Virus record (IMG/VR): IMGVR_UViG_3300025174_000091
Span: 1 to 27,766 of that record
Length of the DNA stretch: 27,766 bases
Source of the DNA: a virus
Direction: 5' to 3' (one strand)
Shown here: piece by piece, positions 1 through 7,083 of the stretch
Layout of the letters: each line of letters opens with the position of its first letter
Position numbering within the stretch: position 1 is the stretch's first letter
Translations under genes and position numbers: made by a program
The notes under the pieces: model-generated
What the model was told of the DNA's origin: nothing
The model's database searches: none
Seen by the model: the letters and a program-made list of their open reading frames with translations, nothing else

Positions 1-162
1 CTCGGTGATAGTCCACTCCTCCGCATCCGCCGAGAGCGTCGCAGTGCAGTCCACCGTCTCGTCGGAGATTGCGGGGACGGTGAAGGTAATGACGGTGGGT
101 GGGTAGGCAGCACCGCCACTGCGGATACGTCCGATCGCTATCGCGTGGCCTAGTGCAGGCAT
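1..162 (-). CDS. Hypothetical protein, C-terminus cut by window edge
   Basis: Only the first 54 codons are present; the frame is open to base 1. The ATG overlaps the TAA of the upstream gene (TAATG), and a purine-rich AGGGGACA lies about 8 bases upstream. The N-terminus reads MPALGHAIAIGRIRSGG and continues as a beta-rich, Ser/Thr-rich segment containing DETVDCTATLSADAEEW. It is the last gene in a run of fibre-like genes, so a tail or appendage component is likely by position only. I do not recognise the family. Confidence 0.6.
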   Translation of the reverse strand, partial: MPALGHAIAIGRIRSGGAAYPPTVITFTVPAISDETVDCTATLSADAEEWTITE

Positions 163-926
163 TAGACCGTGTCCCCTACAATCGTCGCATACCCGATCCA
201 CGTGTGATTCGCGACCGCGATTCCCTTGACCTGGACGTTCAGCGCGGATCCACTGCCCGGGTCTACTACCTGCACGTTGGCATTTGTTGCGGACAGCGTG
301 GTAGCTCCCAATAGTAGATAAGTCGTCGAAATGGAACCGTCGCTGTCTCGCGTTCCCCACAGCTTGATCGAGCTGTTGGCAACACCGCTCGTTACTATGA
401 TCGATACCTCAAACATCGTAGATGTAACGACTCCTCGGACGGGGATCGACACCAGCGTCACCCAGCTGGTATCGTCGGTCGTGCTGCACGATCCGCCAAC
501 CTCGGTGAGCTTCACGCCTCCGACTAGGCGCGGAGAGGTCAACACGCGCGCGTCGCCGTCGGCAGTATCGGCCATGAGCACCGAGCCGTCTATCGTCGTC
601 GTCTTCGAACGAACTCGGACTCCAGTACCAGTCAGTGCAGCCGGGTCCGCAACTGCACTAAACTCCAGCCCAATCCCAGTATGCGCCGTCAGGACTGACG
701 AGTATCCTAGGTCGTCAGCGTCGTCGTCAGCATTCGTATCCGCCGCAACCGCTAGCGCCCCCACCGTCTGCGATGCCGTGGGGCGCTTGAGTCCCGTCAA
801 GCGGGACGCGGCTCCCGTATCCTCGATGGTGAGTTCCCGCACCTCAGTCACCTTGCGGTCAGGGAGATCCGTCTGTTCTCCGTACCTCCGCCAGCGGCGG
901 ACGAGTAAATCGCCAACAAGTCCCAT
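162..926 (-). CDS. Putative virion appendage / tail-fibre-associated protein
   Basis: A 254-residue protein starting at ATG with a good AGGAG ribosome binding site. The N-terminus is basic (MGLVGDLLVRRWRRYGEQ). The rest is rich in Thr, Ser, Val, Ala and Gly with alternating polar and hydrophobic residues, as in beta-sandwich or beta-helical fibre domains; the C-terminal ~100 residues resemble a jelly-roll (SIKLWGTRDSDGS, VKGIAVANHTWIGYATI). No catalytic motif, signal peptide or membrane segment is seen. It lies 15 bases downstream of the BNR-repeat gene and overlaps the next gene by one base, so the three probably form one appendage module. A structural role is inferred from composition and position; the exact family is not recognised. 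Confidence 0.6.
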   Translation of the reverse strand: MGLVGDLLVRRWRRYGEQTDLPDRKVTEVRELTIEDTGAASRLTGLKRPTASQTVGALAVAADTNADDDADDLGYSSVLTAHTGIGLEFSAVADPAALTGTGVRVRSKTTTIDGSVLMADTADGDARVLTSPRLVGGVKLTEVGGSCSTTDDTSWVTLVSIPVRGVVTSTMFEVSIIVTSGVANSSIKLWGTRDSDGSISTTYLLLGATTLSATNANVQVVDPGSGSALNVQVKGIAVANHTWIGYATIVGDTV

Positions 927-941
927 GCTTCATCTCCTGGC

Positions 942-2003
942 TCAGCCCAGTCGTCTGCTCACGTAGCTGTTGGTCCCACTGAACAGTACATACCCGCCAA
1001 CGTACTGGAGGAGTACTGAATGCGGCAGCTGACCGATTGGGACCCAAGTCAGTCCTCCGTCGCCAGATACCCATTGAATGTGGTAGCTCGAGTGGTCAGT
1101 CGTAGCTACCAGTAGTCCTCCGGGGAGCGCAACCAGGCCGGAGATTGTCGTCACCCTGTCCGCGGGAAACGTGTACCGGATCGCCCATGCGGACCCGCTC
1201 CAAGGCCCCGTCAACGTGTTCGAGCGCAGCACGGCCCCGTCGGCAGCCAACCATAGGTCCTGATTGGGTGCGTAGCATAAATGGGCCATCGACCGATAGT
1301 TCACATAGGACGCTACCGAGAACGTTAGTCCGCCGTCCGTGCTCACGTAGACGATATCGTTGCCGGTCCCCTGCGACCCGACGAGGATGTAGCGTCCAGT
1401 CGGATCCTGGGCGATGCACAGCTTGGTCCTGGAGTTGTTCGCAACCGTCGTACGCAGCGTCCACCCTGAGCTGCCTGGTGAAGTTTCGATGCGCTCACGG
1501 TTGCTCGCGCCAGAGTCGAGTCCGACAGCCACGTAGAGACTGCTGTAGGGACTCCAGAGCGCACCATGCACGGTTGTGATCTCGTTGAACGCATAGGTGT
1601 CGAAGTTCCCCAGGTAGATCATGTCCGATGTGGCGTCGTGCGCCTTGAGCACAGCCGTCGGATGCCCGACGGCTGTCACCATGGGTCCGGTCGATGCCGT
1701 ACCGGTCCCCACTGTCCACGTACCACCTATCTCTGGGCGCTGCGGATCTGAGCTGACGCCTCCAGCTCCTTCGAGGAGCTGGAGGTAACCATTGACCGGA
1801 AGGAGCGCGCCTTTCGTTTCCGACCCGTGCGCGGTGACGACGTCGCAACCTCCTAGTGCACTCAGCTGCAGGGCAGCAAGCGCATCCACGACTGGCTGTC
1901 TAGCCTCAAGCTCTGTCGTGGAATTCCAGGGGTCGCCATTCACGAAGCGCGGGAACGACGACGGCCAGGTTAGAGTCGGGATTACTTTTCCGGTGAGCGT
2001 CAT
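942..2003 (-). CDS. BNR/Asp-box repeat protein, putative tail fibre
   Basis: Translated from the ATG at 2003 (MTLTGKVIPTLTW) it is 353 residues; an upstream in-frame start at 2045 would overlap the preceding gene. Residues ~1-110 form an N-terminal region that could attach to the baseplate. Residues ~115-350 look like a beta-propeller: two Asp-boxes of the S-x-D-x-G-x-T-F/W type are visible, STDGGLTF near residue 221 and SGDGGLTW near residue 313, with degenerate blades between. Asp-boxes occur in sialidases and in many non-enzymatic propellers, and no sialidase catalytic set is evident. Being the first gene after the tail-I-like gene, it is probably the receptor-binding or host-surface-binding fibre. 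The function is inferred. Confidence 0.7.
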   Translation of the reverse strand: MTLTGKVIPTLTWPSSFPRFVNGDPWNSTTELEARQPVVDALAALQLSALGGCDVVTAHGSETKGALLPVNGYLQLLEGAGGVSSDPQRPEIGGTWTVGTGTASTGPMVTAVGHPTAVLKAHDATSDMIYLGNFDTYAFNEITTVHGALWSPYSSLYVAVGLDSGASNRERIETSPGSSGWTLRTTVANNSRTKLCIAQDPTGRYILVGSQGTGNDIVYVSTDGGLTFSVASYVNYRSMAHLCYAPNQDLWLAADGAVLRSNTLTGPWSGSAWAIRYTFPADRVTTISGLVALPGGLLVATTDHSSYHIQWVSGDGGLTWVPIGQLPHSVLLQYVGGYVLFSGTNSYVSRRLG

Positions 2004-2016
2004 GGAGGGCCTATGG

Positions 2017-2631
2017 TTAGATGTCGATGTACGCTGAAGCGCCAAACCGGATCCACCGACACACCCAGTCCGACGGTTTCCGGCGCAATATTAGGGCTTT
2101 CACTCCCGTTACCTCTTCCGCCGTGATGTTCGAGATTCCGCATCGCATGACTCCGCACACGGCTCCGGATGACCCGATCGTGGTAGGCGGACCATACTCA
2201 TGGCTACCATCCGGCACCACAAGCCAGAACTGCGACTCCCACGGGTATGGCTCCATCGTGCTCCACGGGGCTCCGCTGAAGGGCGTGTAGATGACCACCC
2301 CAGTGAAACCGAAGGCCTCAAGCTCAGCCGTGAGCACTGCCTCGGACCCAGCGTTCCGGTAGATGGCTCGCCAGATCGACAGCCGGGCACGGTGTTGGCC
2401 GTCGGATTCACCGGGGTAGCGTGGCATCCTGCGTTCAGTGGCCAGGCGCCCCCGCGCGTCCTGCGGCTGCTCCGGGTTATGGGTCCAGACCGCCATCGCC
2501 CCGAGCAAACACGCCTCCCCCATCGCGTCGCCGATGAGCCCAAAGCACTCGACAAAGCGACGCCCATAGTCGCCGCCGGCCCACGGCAACCGGCCGAATA
2601 TGAACCGGGCGACATCGCGGAACGAGATCAT
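2017..2631 (-). CDS. Tail protein I-like / Mu gp48-like baseplate protein
   Basis: The ATG at 2631 forms an ATGA overlap with the stop of the baseplate J gene, giving a 204-residue product (MISFRDVARFIFGRLPW). The upstream in-frame start at 2649 is less likely. The segment RRMPRYPGESDGQHRARLSIWRAIYRNAGS matches the pattern of tail proteins that follow J in Mu- and P2-like clusters: an arginine-rich strand, then PGESD, then a helical arm. The rest is Trp- and Gly-rich (PYPWESQFWLVVPDG). In known phages this protein (P2 gpI, Mu gp48) sits at the outer baseplate rim and links J to the fibres. The order W-J-I-fibre here supports that role. The family call rests on synteny plus the motif. Confidence 0.7.
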   Translation of the reverse strand: MISFRDVARFIFGRLPWAGGDYGRRFVECFGLIGDAMGEACLLGAMAVWTHNPEQPQDARGRLATERRMPRYPGESDGQHRARLSIWRAIYRNAGSEAVLTAELEAFGFTGVVIYTPFSGAPWSTMEPYPWESQFWLVVPDGSHEYGPPTTIGSSGAVCGVMRCGISNITAEEVTGVKALILRRKPSDWVCRWIRFGASAYIDI

Positions 2632-3803
2632 CCCGTGACCTGCGTCCACGTGAGGACGAGCGGTTCGCCGAGCAACGCTACCTCGAATGTCCCCAGGGTC
2701 GTCTCACCACCGGTCAACGCGACGCCCACCACGCCGGTGGCTGACCTGATAGCGGCCGTGAGACCGTCCTCTGGGATGATGTTGGACGGGCCGGGACTGA
2801 GGTTGAACCCGCCGATCGGGGCTGTATTGACGTAATCGCGAAGTGCGTTCAGTACGGCCGTCTGTACCGCGCTCAGATCCCCCGTGTAGTACACCGTGCC
2901 AGTCGGGGCTACCTGATGCGTGAGTGCGGCCGCAACCAGCACTCTGCCGGCTCCGAACGCGCTGGCATCAACTGCATCCTGCACGTCCTGCCGCTCGTCG
3001 GACGTAGCTTGCTCACTCGCCGCCGCAACCCACACGTCGACCGTAAACGGACCTCGCGGGTTGCTGGAATCCACCCTCACGCGCGCATTCGCGAGCGCTG
3101 TCCGAGCGATCCACTCGTACCGGTCGTCGATGGTCTCCAGCACGGACATCGTCCCGACGCTGGCGGAGTTCCGCTCCCGCAGAGCCGCGTCGCTCTCATC
3201 GTTGGAGCCGTTGGTGGTGATCCAGGTGCTGGTGGCGCCGAAGGCTGGATTGGAGCACGTGACGCCGGCATACGTGGTCACCATCGTCTTGATGGTGTCG
3301 TTGGCAACGTCGTTGCTGTCTTCCCCAGGGACTTCGGCGGCGATCTCAGCGTCGATGTATCCGCCTTGCGGGATGACGAACGGGCCTACAGTGCGTACAC
3401 CTGCTAGGTAGTAGTACCCAGTAGTCCTAAACGTGCGCGTCCCGTCGGAGACGACGATATCGCCTGCGTTGATGGTGTACGGCGGCCCAACGGCCCCGCC
3501 CGTGAAGCGCTCGACCCCAATGGTCGATTTCGCCTCGATGCGCTCGTTCCCCCAGTTCTCGCGCGAGTAGTGTGTTAGCCCAGTGTCCGTCGCGTCAGCG
3601 TTGAAGTGGATGCGCGAGAGAGCATCCGCGAACGGCTGGATGATGGTGACGAACTTGGCCAATGCCCTCAGTACGGTTGCGCGGATGACTCCGGTCTGCC
3701 ATGCACCCAGCTCGAACCCGGCGGACTCCAATACCTCGAGGATGTCGGTGAGCGCCTCCTCCTCGGTGTACGCAGCACGTATCTGCTCTAATGTCAGCAT
3801 CAT
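2628..3803 (-). CDS. Baseplate wedge protein J-like
   Basis: A 391-residue protein of usual J length, starting at ATG in an ATGA overlap with the W-like gene. It has the features of the P2 gpJ / Mu gp47 family: a helical N-terminus with HFNADATDTGLTHYSREN, a beta-rich middle with GGYIDAEIAAEVPGEDSNDVAND (the conserved acidic A-x-x-PG-x-x-x-N element), then the DESDAALRERN segment typical of J, and a C-terminal alpha/beta domain with repeated AV-rich helices. In contractile tails two J-like arms clamp around the hub and connect to the sheath and I. The ATGA coupling to W and I fits stoichiometric production of the wedge. Confidence is high because motif, length and synteny agree. Confidence 0.88.
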   Translation of the reverse strand: MMLTLEQIRAAYTEEEALTDILEVLESAGFELGAWQTGVIRATVLRALAKFVTIIQPFADALSRIHFNADATDTGLTHYSRENWGNERIEAKSTIGVERFTGGAVGPPYTINAGDIVVSDGTRTFRTTGYYYLAGVRTVGPFVIPQGGYIDAEIAAEVPGEDSNDVANDTIKTMVTTYAGVTCSNPAFGATSTWITTNGSNDESDAALRERNSASVGTMSVLETIDDRYEWIARTALANARVRVDSSNPRGPFTVDVWVAAASEQATSDERQDVQDAVDASAFGAGRVLVAAALTHQVAPTGTVYYTGDLSAVQTAVLNALRDYVNTAPIGGFNLSPGPSNIIPEDGLTAAIRSATGVVGVALTGGETTLGTFEVALLGEPLVLTWTQVTG

Positions 3804-4186
3804 GTCCCCAACAAGAGTTTGGACGTCACGCCGTCATGGGTCAGCGAGAACTGGAGATCCGTGCCGTCGGTCAGGGTGATCGTGGCAAGTATCTCGAGCG
3901 TATTGGTCTGCTCTATGAACGAAACCTCGACCTGCGCGTCTTCCACGCACTCGTCGCGCAGCGCCTGCCGCTGTAGCCGCGGGGCTAGCCTGGATGGGTA
4001 GACCACGGCGTTGATTGACTGCCGGATGTCCTCTCCGTGTCCGGGGTCGTGCCAGATGCCACCGCTCGGAGTGAGCCAGCTCCGGGCGATGCGCTGGGCG
4101 ACGCATAGCGCGCCTGAAACCTCCTCCAAGGTTGGTGTCAGGTCGGTGACCCCAGATAGGTCTGCGCCGAAGTCAGATTCTGCCAT
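3800..4186 (-). CDS. Baseplate wedge protein W / gp25-like
   Basis: A 128-residue protein (MAESDFGADLSGVTDLTPT). The size, the central GGIWHDPGHGEDIRQ segment and the C-terminal strands fit the GPW/gp25 family and its neighbours (Mu gp46, DUF2634-like), which form the inner baseplate wedge with J. The J gene follows with a four-base overlap. The start codon lacks a clear ribosome binding site and lies just after a ~540-base non-minus-coding region, so this is the first gene of a left-hand baseplate operon that is separated from the hub gene by an antisense cassette. How it is transcribed (read-through from the hub, or its own promoter in 4187-4450) cannot be decided from sequence. Confidence 0.75.
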   Translation of the reverse strand: MAESDFGADLSGVTDLTPTLEEVSGALCVAQRIARSWLTPSGGIWHDPGHGEDIRQSINAVVYPSRLAPRLQRQALRDECVEDAQVEVSFIEQTNTLEILATITLTDGTDLQFSLTHDGVTSKLLLGT

Positions 4187-4452
4187 GAGTACTACCGACC
4201 GTTAGGTCGCACGTTACACGTTACGGTAACCACGGATGTTACAGGTTCGCGACAACCGTAATCCGACGGTTTATGAATGGCGCACCGTTTGCATCCTGTG
4301 TTACTAATGCAAGACACCAGACTCTCTACGGAATCTCCGGCTCGCCACGCCGCTCCTCCACCACGACCTACCATGCCTCCTGAGCTACCACGGATGAGCG
4401 CTCCAAGAGCGCCGCGAGAATGCACCATCACAGTGCGGCCCGGGAGGCCAGC
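4187..4452. promoter_or_regulatory. Intergenic region with inverted and direct repeats
   Basis: No convincing gene is seen between the start of the W-like gene and the small plus-strand ORF at 4453. Bases 4213-4242 hold three direct GTTAC motifs and one inverted copy (GTTAC-G-GTAAC at 4220-4230). Bases 4254-4271 hold a perfect inverted repeat AACCGT-6-ACGGTT. This is the only place in the window where transcription from both strands must start or pass, so the repeats may be an operator or a processing hairpin. A 49-codon Pro-rich plus-strand ORF from ATG 4307 to TGA 4456 is open but lacks a ribosome binding site. No T-run follows the hairpin on either strand, so it is not a standard terminator. 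Confidence 0.35.
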
Positions 4453-4632
4453 GTGAAAACGTCGCTCGCTCCACGGCCTTCGGCCCCGGTCATCGATCTC
4501 GGTGTCGTGCGCGCCATTCTGCGGTACGTCCGCGACGCCGACATCAAGTACGCGGTAAAGTTGGCAACCAGTTCTGGAAGAGAGGCGCGCTTCGCCTCCC
4601 GTGAACGACCTGCAGCACCCGATGGAGCATGA
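4453..4632 (+). CDS. Small hypothetical ORF of the antisense cassette
   Basis: A GTG at 4453 is preceded by GGGAGG at five bases spacing, one of the best ribosome binding sites in the cassette, giving 59 residues. An in-frame ATG at 4420 is a longer alternative with a poorer site. The product has a helical, mostly C/G-third-position core (VIDLGVVRAILRYVRDADIK) and a basic C-terminus. It has no recognisable domain. The stop overlaps an ATG at 4629 (ATGA), which opens the long-start version of the metzincin gene. It may be a real small gene, a remnant, or chance; the minus-strand frames over the same bases look no better. Confidence 0.3.
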   Translation: MKTSLAPRPSAPVIDLGVVRAILRYVRDADIKYAVKLATSSGREARFASRERPAAPDGA

Positions 4633-4708
4633 AAGTGGCGACAATACCACATCTGTCTACCGCATGGTGGAGGCGCTTACCTACGCGCTGCGCTACGCTA
4701 CTGCCTAG
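4601..4708 (+). CDS. Very short ORF upstream of the metzincin gene
   Basis: A GTG-initiated ORF of 35 codons (VNDLQHPMEHESGDNTTSV, then YRMVEALTYALRYATA, then TAG) overlaps the end of the preceding ORF in another frame. The codons carry mostly G/C at third positions, and the C-terminal half would form an amphipathic helix. No ribosome binding site is properly spaced, so expression would depend on coupling. It could also be the frameshifted tail of the 59-residue ORF upstream. Weakly supported. Confidence 0.18.
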   Translation: MNDLQHPMEHESGDNTTSVYRMVEALTYALRYATA

Positions 4709-4716
4709 TTCTGCCG

Positions 4717-4722
4717 TATACT
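4717..4722 (+). promoter_or_regulatory. Possible -10 box (TATACT) for the antisense metzincin gene
   Basis: TATACT differs from the sigma-70 -10 consensus at one position. Its expected start site, 6-7 bases downstream, would fall on or next to the ATG at 4728, so the transcript would be leaderless. This fits the absence of any Shine-Dalgarno sequence before that ATG. No good -35 hexamer lies 16-18 bases upstream (TACGCT at 4694), so the call is tentative. Confidence 0.35.
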
Positions 4723-4727
4723 GGTGT

Positions 4728-5222
4728 ATGCGACGGATGGTGCTGGCGCTCGCTATGCTGGGGTGCGAACAGGTTGACTGGGCCATGTACGAGAGCCATG
4801 GGACGGCGGAGCTCGGGTCCGAGACGGGGGATGGTCTGCTCCAGGTGACCGTTCCCCAGGACATGCCCGACGCGGACCGTGGTGACGTCGCGGCGGACGT
4901 AGCGGCCTGGAACGCGCTGGCGGTCAAAGTTGTCGGGCACGAGCTCCTGCGATGGGATGGGACGGCTGTTGACCCCACGGTGCGGCGGGTGCCCCAAGCC
5001 GAGGTAGACCGCATCTGCGGCACGACCGACCTCGGTCTGAAGGCTGGCTGCTCCGATGGTCTCGGTGGCACCGTAACCTATTCAGATTCCCGCGCCGTCA
5101 TGCATGAGCTCGGGCACTTCCTGTGGCTTGACCACGTCCAGCATGGGGTGATGCAGGCCATGTGGGACGGTAGTGGCTTCACCGAAGATGACCGGAACGA
5201 GCTGACGCGAGTCTGGCGCTAG
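4728..5222 (+). CDS. Putative metzincin-type zinc metalloprotease lipoprotein
   Basis: This is the only well-supported plus-strand gene. From ATG 4728 it encodes 164 residues. The N-terminus MRRMVLALAMLGC is a short type-II-like signal with Cys13 as the possible lipidated residue; the lipobox (MLGC) is imperfect. Residues ~60-70 carry an AAWNALA element resembling the helix seen in matrixin-like proteases. The catalytic motif HELGHFLWLDH (His126, Glu127, His130, His136) fits HExxHxxxxxH of metzincins, with Trp where most members have Gly, followed by a Met-turn candidate VMQ at Met142. Cys97 and Cys108 could form a disulphide. A longer start at 4629 exists but would bury the signal peptide. 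Its stop and the hub gene's stop overlap tail-to-tail on CTAG. Orientation and leaderless promoter suggest a moron expressed apart from the late operon; its substrate is unknown. Confidence 0.78.
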   Translation: MRRMVLALAMLGCEQVDWAMYESHGTAELGSETGDGLLQVTVPQDMPDADRGDVAADVAAWNALAVKVVGHELLRWDGTAVDPTVRRVPQAEVDRICGTTDLGLKAGCSDGLGGTVTYSDSRAVMHELGHFLWLDHVQHGVMQAMWDGSGFTEDDRNELTRVWR

Positions 5223-6466
5223 GCCAGCAACTTCGTCTGCCCGCTCGTGATCTTCCCCAGGATCGTGGTTCCGGCCTGGGCTGGCAGTGGCGGGATTTCC
5301 GCCCCAACCCCTGGGGCCTCTGCGATCTTGGTCCAGTCACCTGAGTGGCCTTCCCGGTACCAGATCGATGTGATGACCGGACCCGTCACGGTCCCCGGAG
5401 ACGCCCCGGCTACCGGGTACGCCGTGACCGAACAGGCGATGATTTCTCCCTCGTCAGTCGTATCGTCGACCCGGGCCACCGCCTTCGTCCCTCCAGCGAA
5501 GCAGAGCTCGGTTACCGCGTCACCGTTCCCCTGTTCCCACCCGATCCACCGCGGTCGCGCGGGGTCCCCACCGAGCAGAGTCCAGGCTCCACGGACACCT
5601 ACCGCGACCTTGACCGTGAACCCCGGAAGCCCAACCAGCATCCGGACGGCGCCCAAACCTGAGGCCCGCACACGGGTGTCCTTCCCGTCGGGTACGATAT
5701 CGACGGGGTTGTTGCGCGGATTGACCGGGTCGACATGTTGCCGGGCCACGGTACCGGGCCAGATCTTGGAGCGGTCGAGCTCTCGCCGTACCGGCGCCAG
5801 CATCCGCTCGAGCACGCCGTTCTGGCTCTGCAGGCGCGCCTCGGTCCTGATGGCCTTGGGCGCGATGAAGTGCGTCACCTGATGGATCTGGTGGCCCTGG
5901 TAGGTAGTCCCGGGCTGAAGCGCCAACGCGTCGACCAGCTCGAAAGTGCCCGTGGCCCAGTCGGAGTCGAGCTCGGTCGCGGTCGCCGTGGTTTCGGTCC
6001 ATTGAAGCTGCCCAACCCATACCGTACCGTTCCGCAGGACCCGCCAAGAATACCCGAGTTCGGCCGCCAGCGCCGACACGGCAACGCTCGCAGTAGCGCG
6101 CTCCCGGTGCCAGTTGGCCAGCGTGTAGGATTCGAGCCCTGACGCTGAGGTAACGGCCAGCGTTTCGCCGGCCTCGCGCAGAATGTCAGCCAGCACGGCC
6201 CCGGCGCTGGTTCTTACGTAGTTCCGCGCCGGAAGCTCCGTGCTCATGCCTCCCTTGGCGCCGACGACCTTGACGCGCACCTGCCCGTGTTCCTCGCGAG
6301 CTCGGAGCACGGTACCGATCCACTCTACCTCGTCGATGGCCAGCGTGACAGACCCGGTCGGGGCTTCCTCGGCGTCCAGCGCCACATCGGCATGCCACAC
6401 GCCGGCGTACTGCTCGGTGATGGTGGCCTCGAGGATCGGGACTCCGTTGAGCGTGGGAGTCACCAT
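5219..6466 (-). CDS. Baseplate hub protein (gpD-like) with spike-like OB domain
   Basis: A 415-residue protein with a strong GGGGAG ribosome binding site, overlapping the upstream tail gene by seven bases. Residues ~1-200 resemble the gpD / gp27-type hub: an early beta domain (NGVPILEATITEQYAG), a helical insertion, and GHQIHQVTHFIAP, like the G-x-x-V-x-x-V-x-H strand common in hubs. Residues ~235-330 look like a gpV/gp45-type OB fold, including the loop LLGGDPARPRWIGW that recurs in spike proteins. The C-terminal ~80 residues are a further beta-rich region. The hub closes the tube and carries the spike. No lysozyme domain is evident. Having hub and OB domains in one chain may mean the spike is partly fused to the hub. 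Confidence 0.72.
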   Translation of the reverse strand: MVTPTLNGVPILEATITEQYAGVWHADVALDAEEAPTGSVTLAIDEVEWIGTVLRAREEHGQVRVKVVGAKGGMSTELPARNYVRTSAGAVLADILREAGETLAVTSASGLESYTLANWHRERATASVAVSALAAELGYSWRVLRNGTVWVGQLQWTETTATATELDSDWATGTFELVDALALQPGTTYQGHQIHQVTHFIAPKAIRTEARLQSQNGVLERMLAPVRRELDRSKIWPGTVARQHVDPVNPRNNPVDIVPDGKDTRVRASGLGAVRMLVGLPGFTVKVAVGVRGAWTLLGGDPARPRWIGWEQGNGDAVTELCFAGGTKAVARVDDTTDEGEIIACSVTAYPVAGASPGTVTGPVITSIWYREGHSGDWTKIAEAPGVGAEIPPLPAQAGTTILGKITSGQTKLLA

Positions 6467-7083
6467 GGTGCAGCGCTCCCCGGCGGCGCAGTCCCAGCAA
6501 TGATGTCATCCACGTTCTTGGGCTGGTTGCCGCTTGGATTATCGAAGATCGAGTACTCGCGCACCTGGCCGGGCGGGTACGTCGGACCGGTGCTCGGCTT
6601 CGGTTTCGGAGCATCCGGTGGGGCGATGAGCCACTCGGCGCATGAGATGGTGACTTTCACCACCCCGTTCTCCGGGTCCCCAACGTCAATGCCCTTGAGG
6701 TACACTTCGGTGATCCCGCAAACGGCCGTCTTGGGGTGGTCGATCTTCACGGGGGAGCGCTTGCCGCCCCTTTTGCGGGCCCAGAGCTTTGGAAGGACGT
6801 CCTGAAAGAACTGCCACTCAACGGGCGTCGCCAACTCGAGGACGATGGTGACCGGAGTGATCTCCTCGCCGTTGTCTGTGATGGTCCCGCCACACTTCCC
6901 CTTGGCCTTCTTTTCCTCGACAGCGCGCTTGAGCGGACAGCTGACCTTGGCTCGACCAGGGAGCTGCAGGTCACCGAGGAAGACCGTGTCCCAGAAGTCC
7001 GGGCCAAGGTTTCTGTCATCTTCCCAGTGTGGCTGGTAGGAGGCAGCCTTGCCCCAGTCTGGCTGGTCAAGGGTATTGGCCAT
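6460..7083 (-). CDS. Tail protein between tape measure and hub
   Basis: A 207-residue protein whose ATG overlaps the tape-measure stop by one base (TGATG). Residues ~25-135 look like a compact alpha/beta or beta domain (VSCPLKRAVEEKKAKGKCGG, PVTIVLELATPVEWQFFQDV, KTAVCGITEVYLKGIDVG), followed by CAEW. The C-terminal ~60 residues are a Pro/Gly-rich tail, probably flexible. In Mu- and P2-like maps this slot holds the tail-tube initiator or LysM-like connector joining tube, tape measure and hub. I see no clear LysM motif, so only the position supports that role. Confidence 0.6.
   Translation of the reverse strand: MANTLDQPDWGKAASYQPHWEDDRNLGPDFWDTVFLGDLQLPGRAKVSCPLKRAVEEKKAKGKCGGTITDNGEEITPVTIVLELATPVEWQFFQDVLPKLWARKRGGKRSPVKIDHPKTAVCGITEVYLKGIDVGDPENGVVKVTISCAEWLIAPPDAPKPKPSTGPTYPPGQVREYSIFDNPSGNQPKNVDDIIAGTAPPGSAAPW

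Noticed and set aside
942-2003. Sialidase activity for the BNR-repeat protein
   Set aside because: Only Asp-boxes are visible; the arginine triad and other catalytic residues of sialidases cannot be identified.
4254-4271. AACCGT/ACGGTT inverted repeat as an intrinsic terminator
   Set aside because: Short stem and no U-run on either strand; kept only as a possible operator or structure.
4192-4650. Minus-strand ORFs across the antisense cassette (152 and 74 codons)
   Set aside because: Cys/Arg-rich sequence with no coupling to the W-like gene and no ribosome binding site; the plus-strand reading has better start signals.
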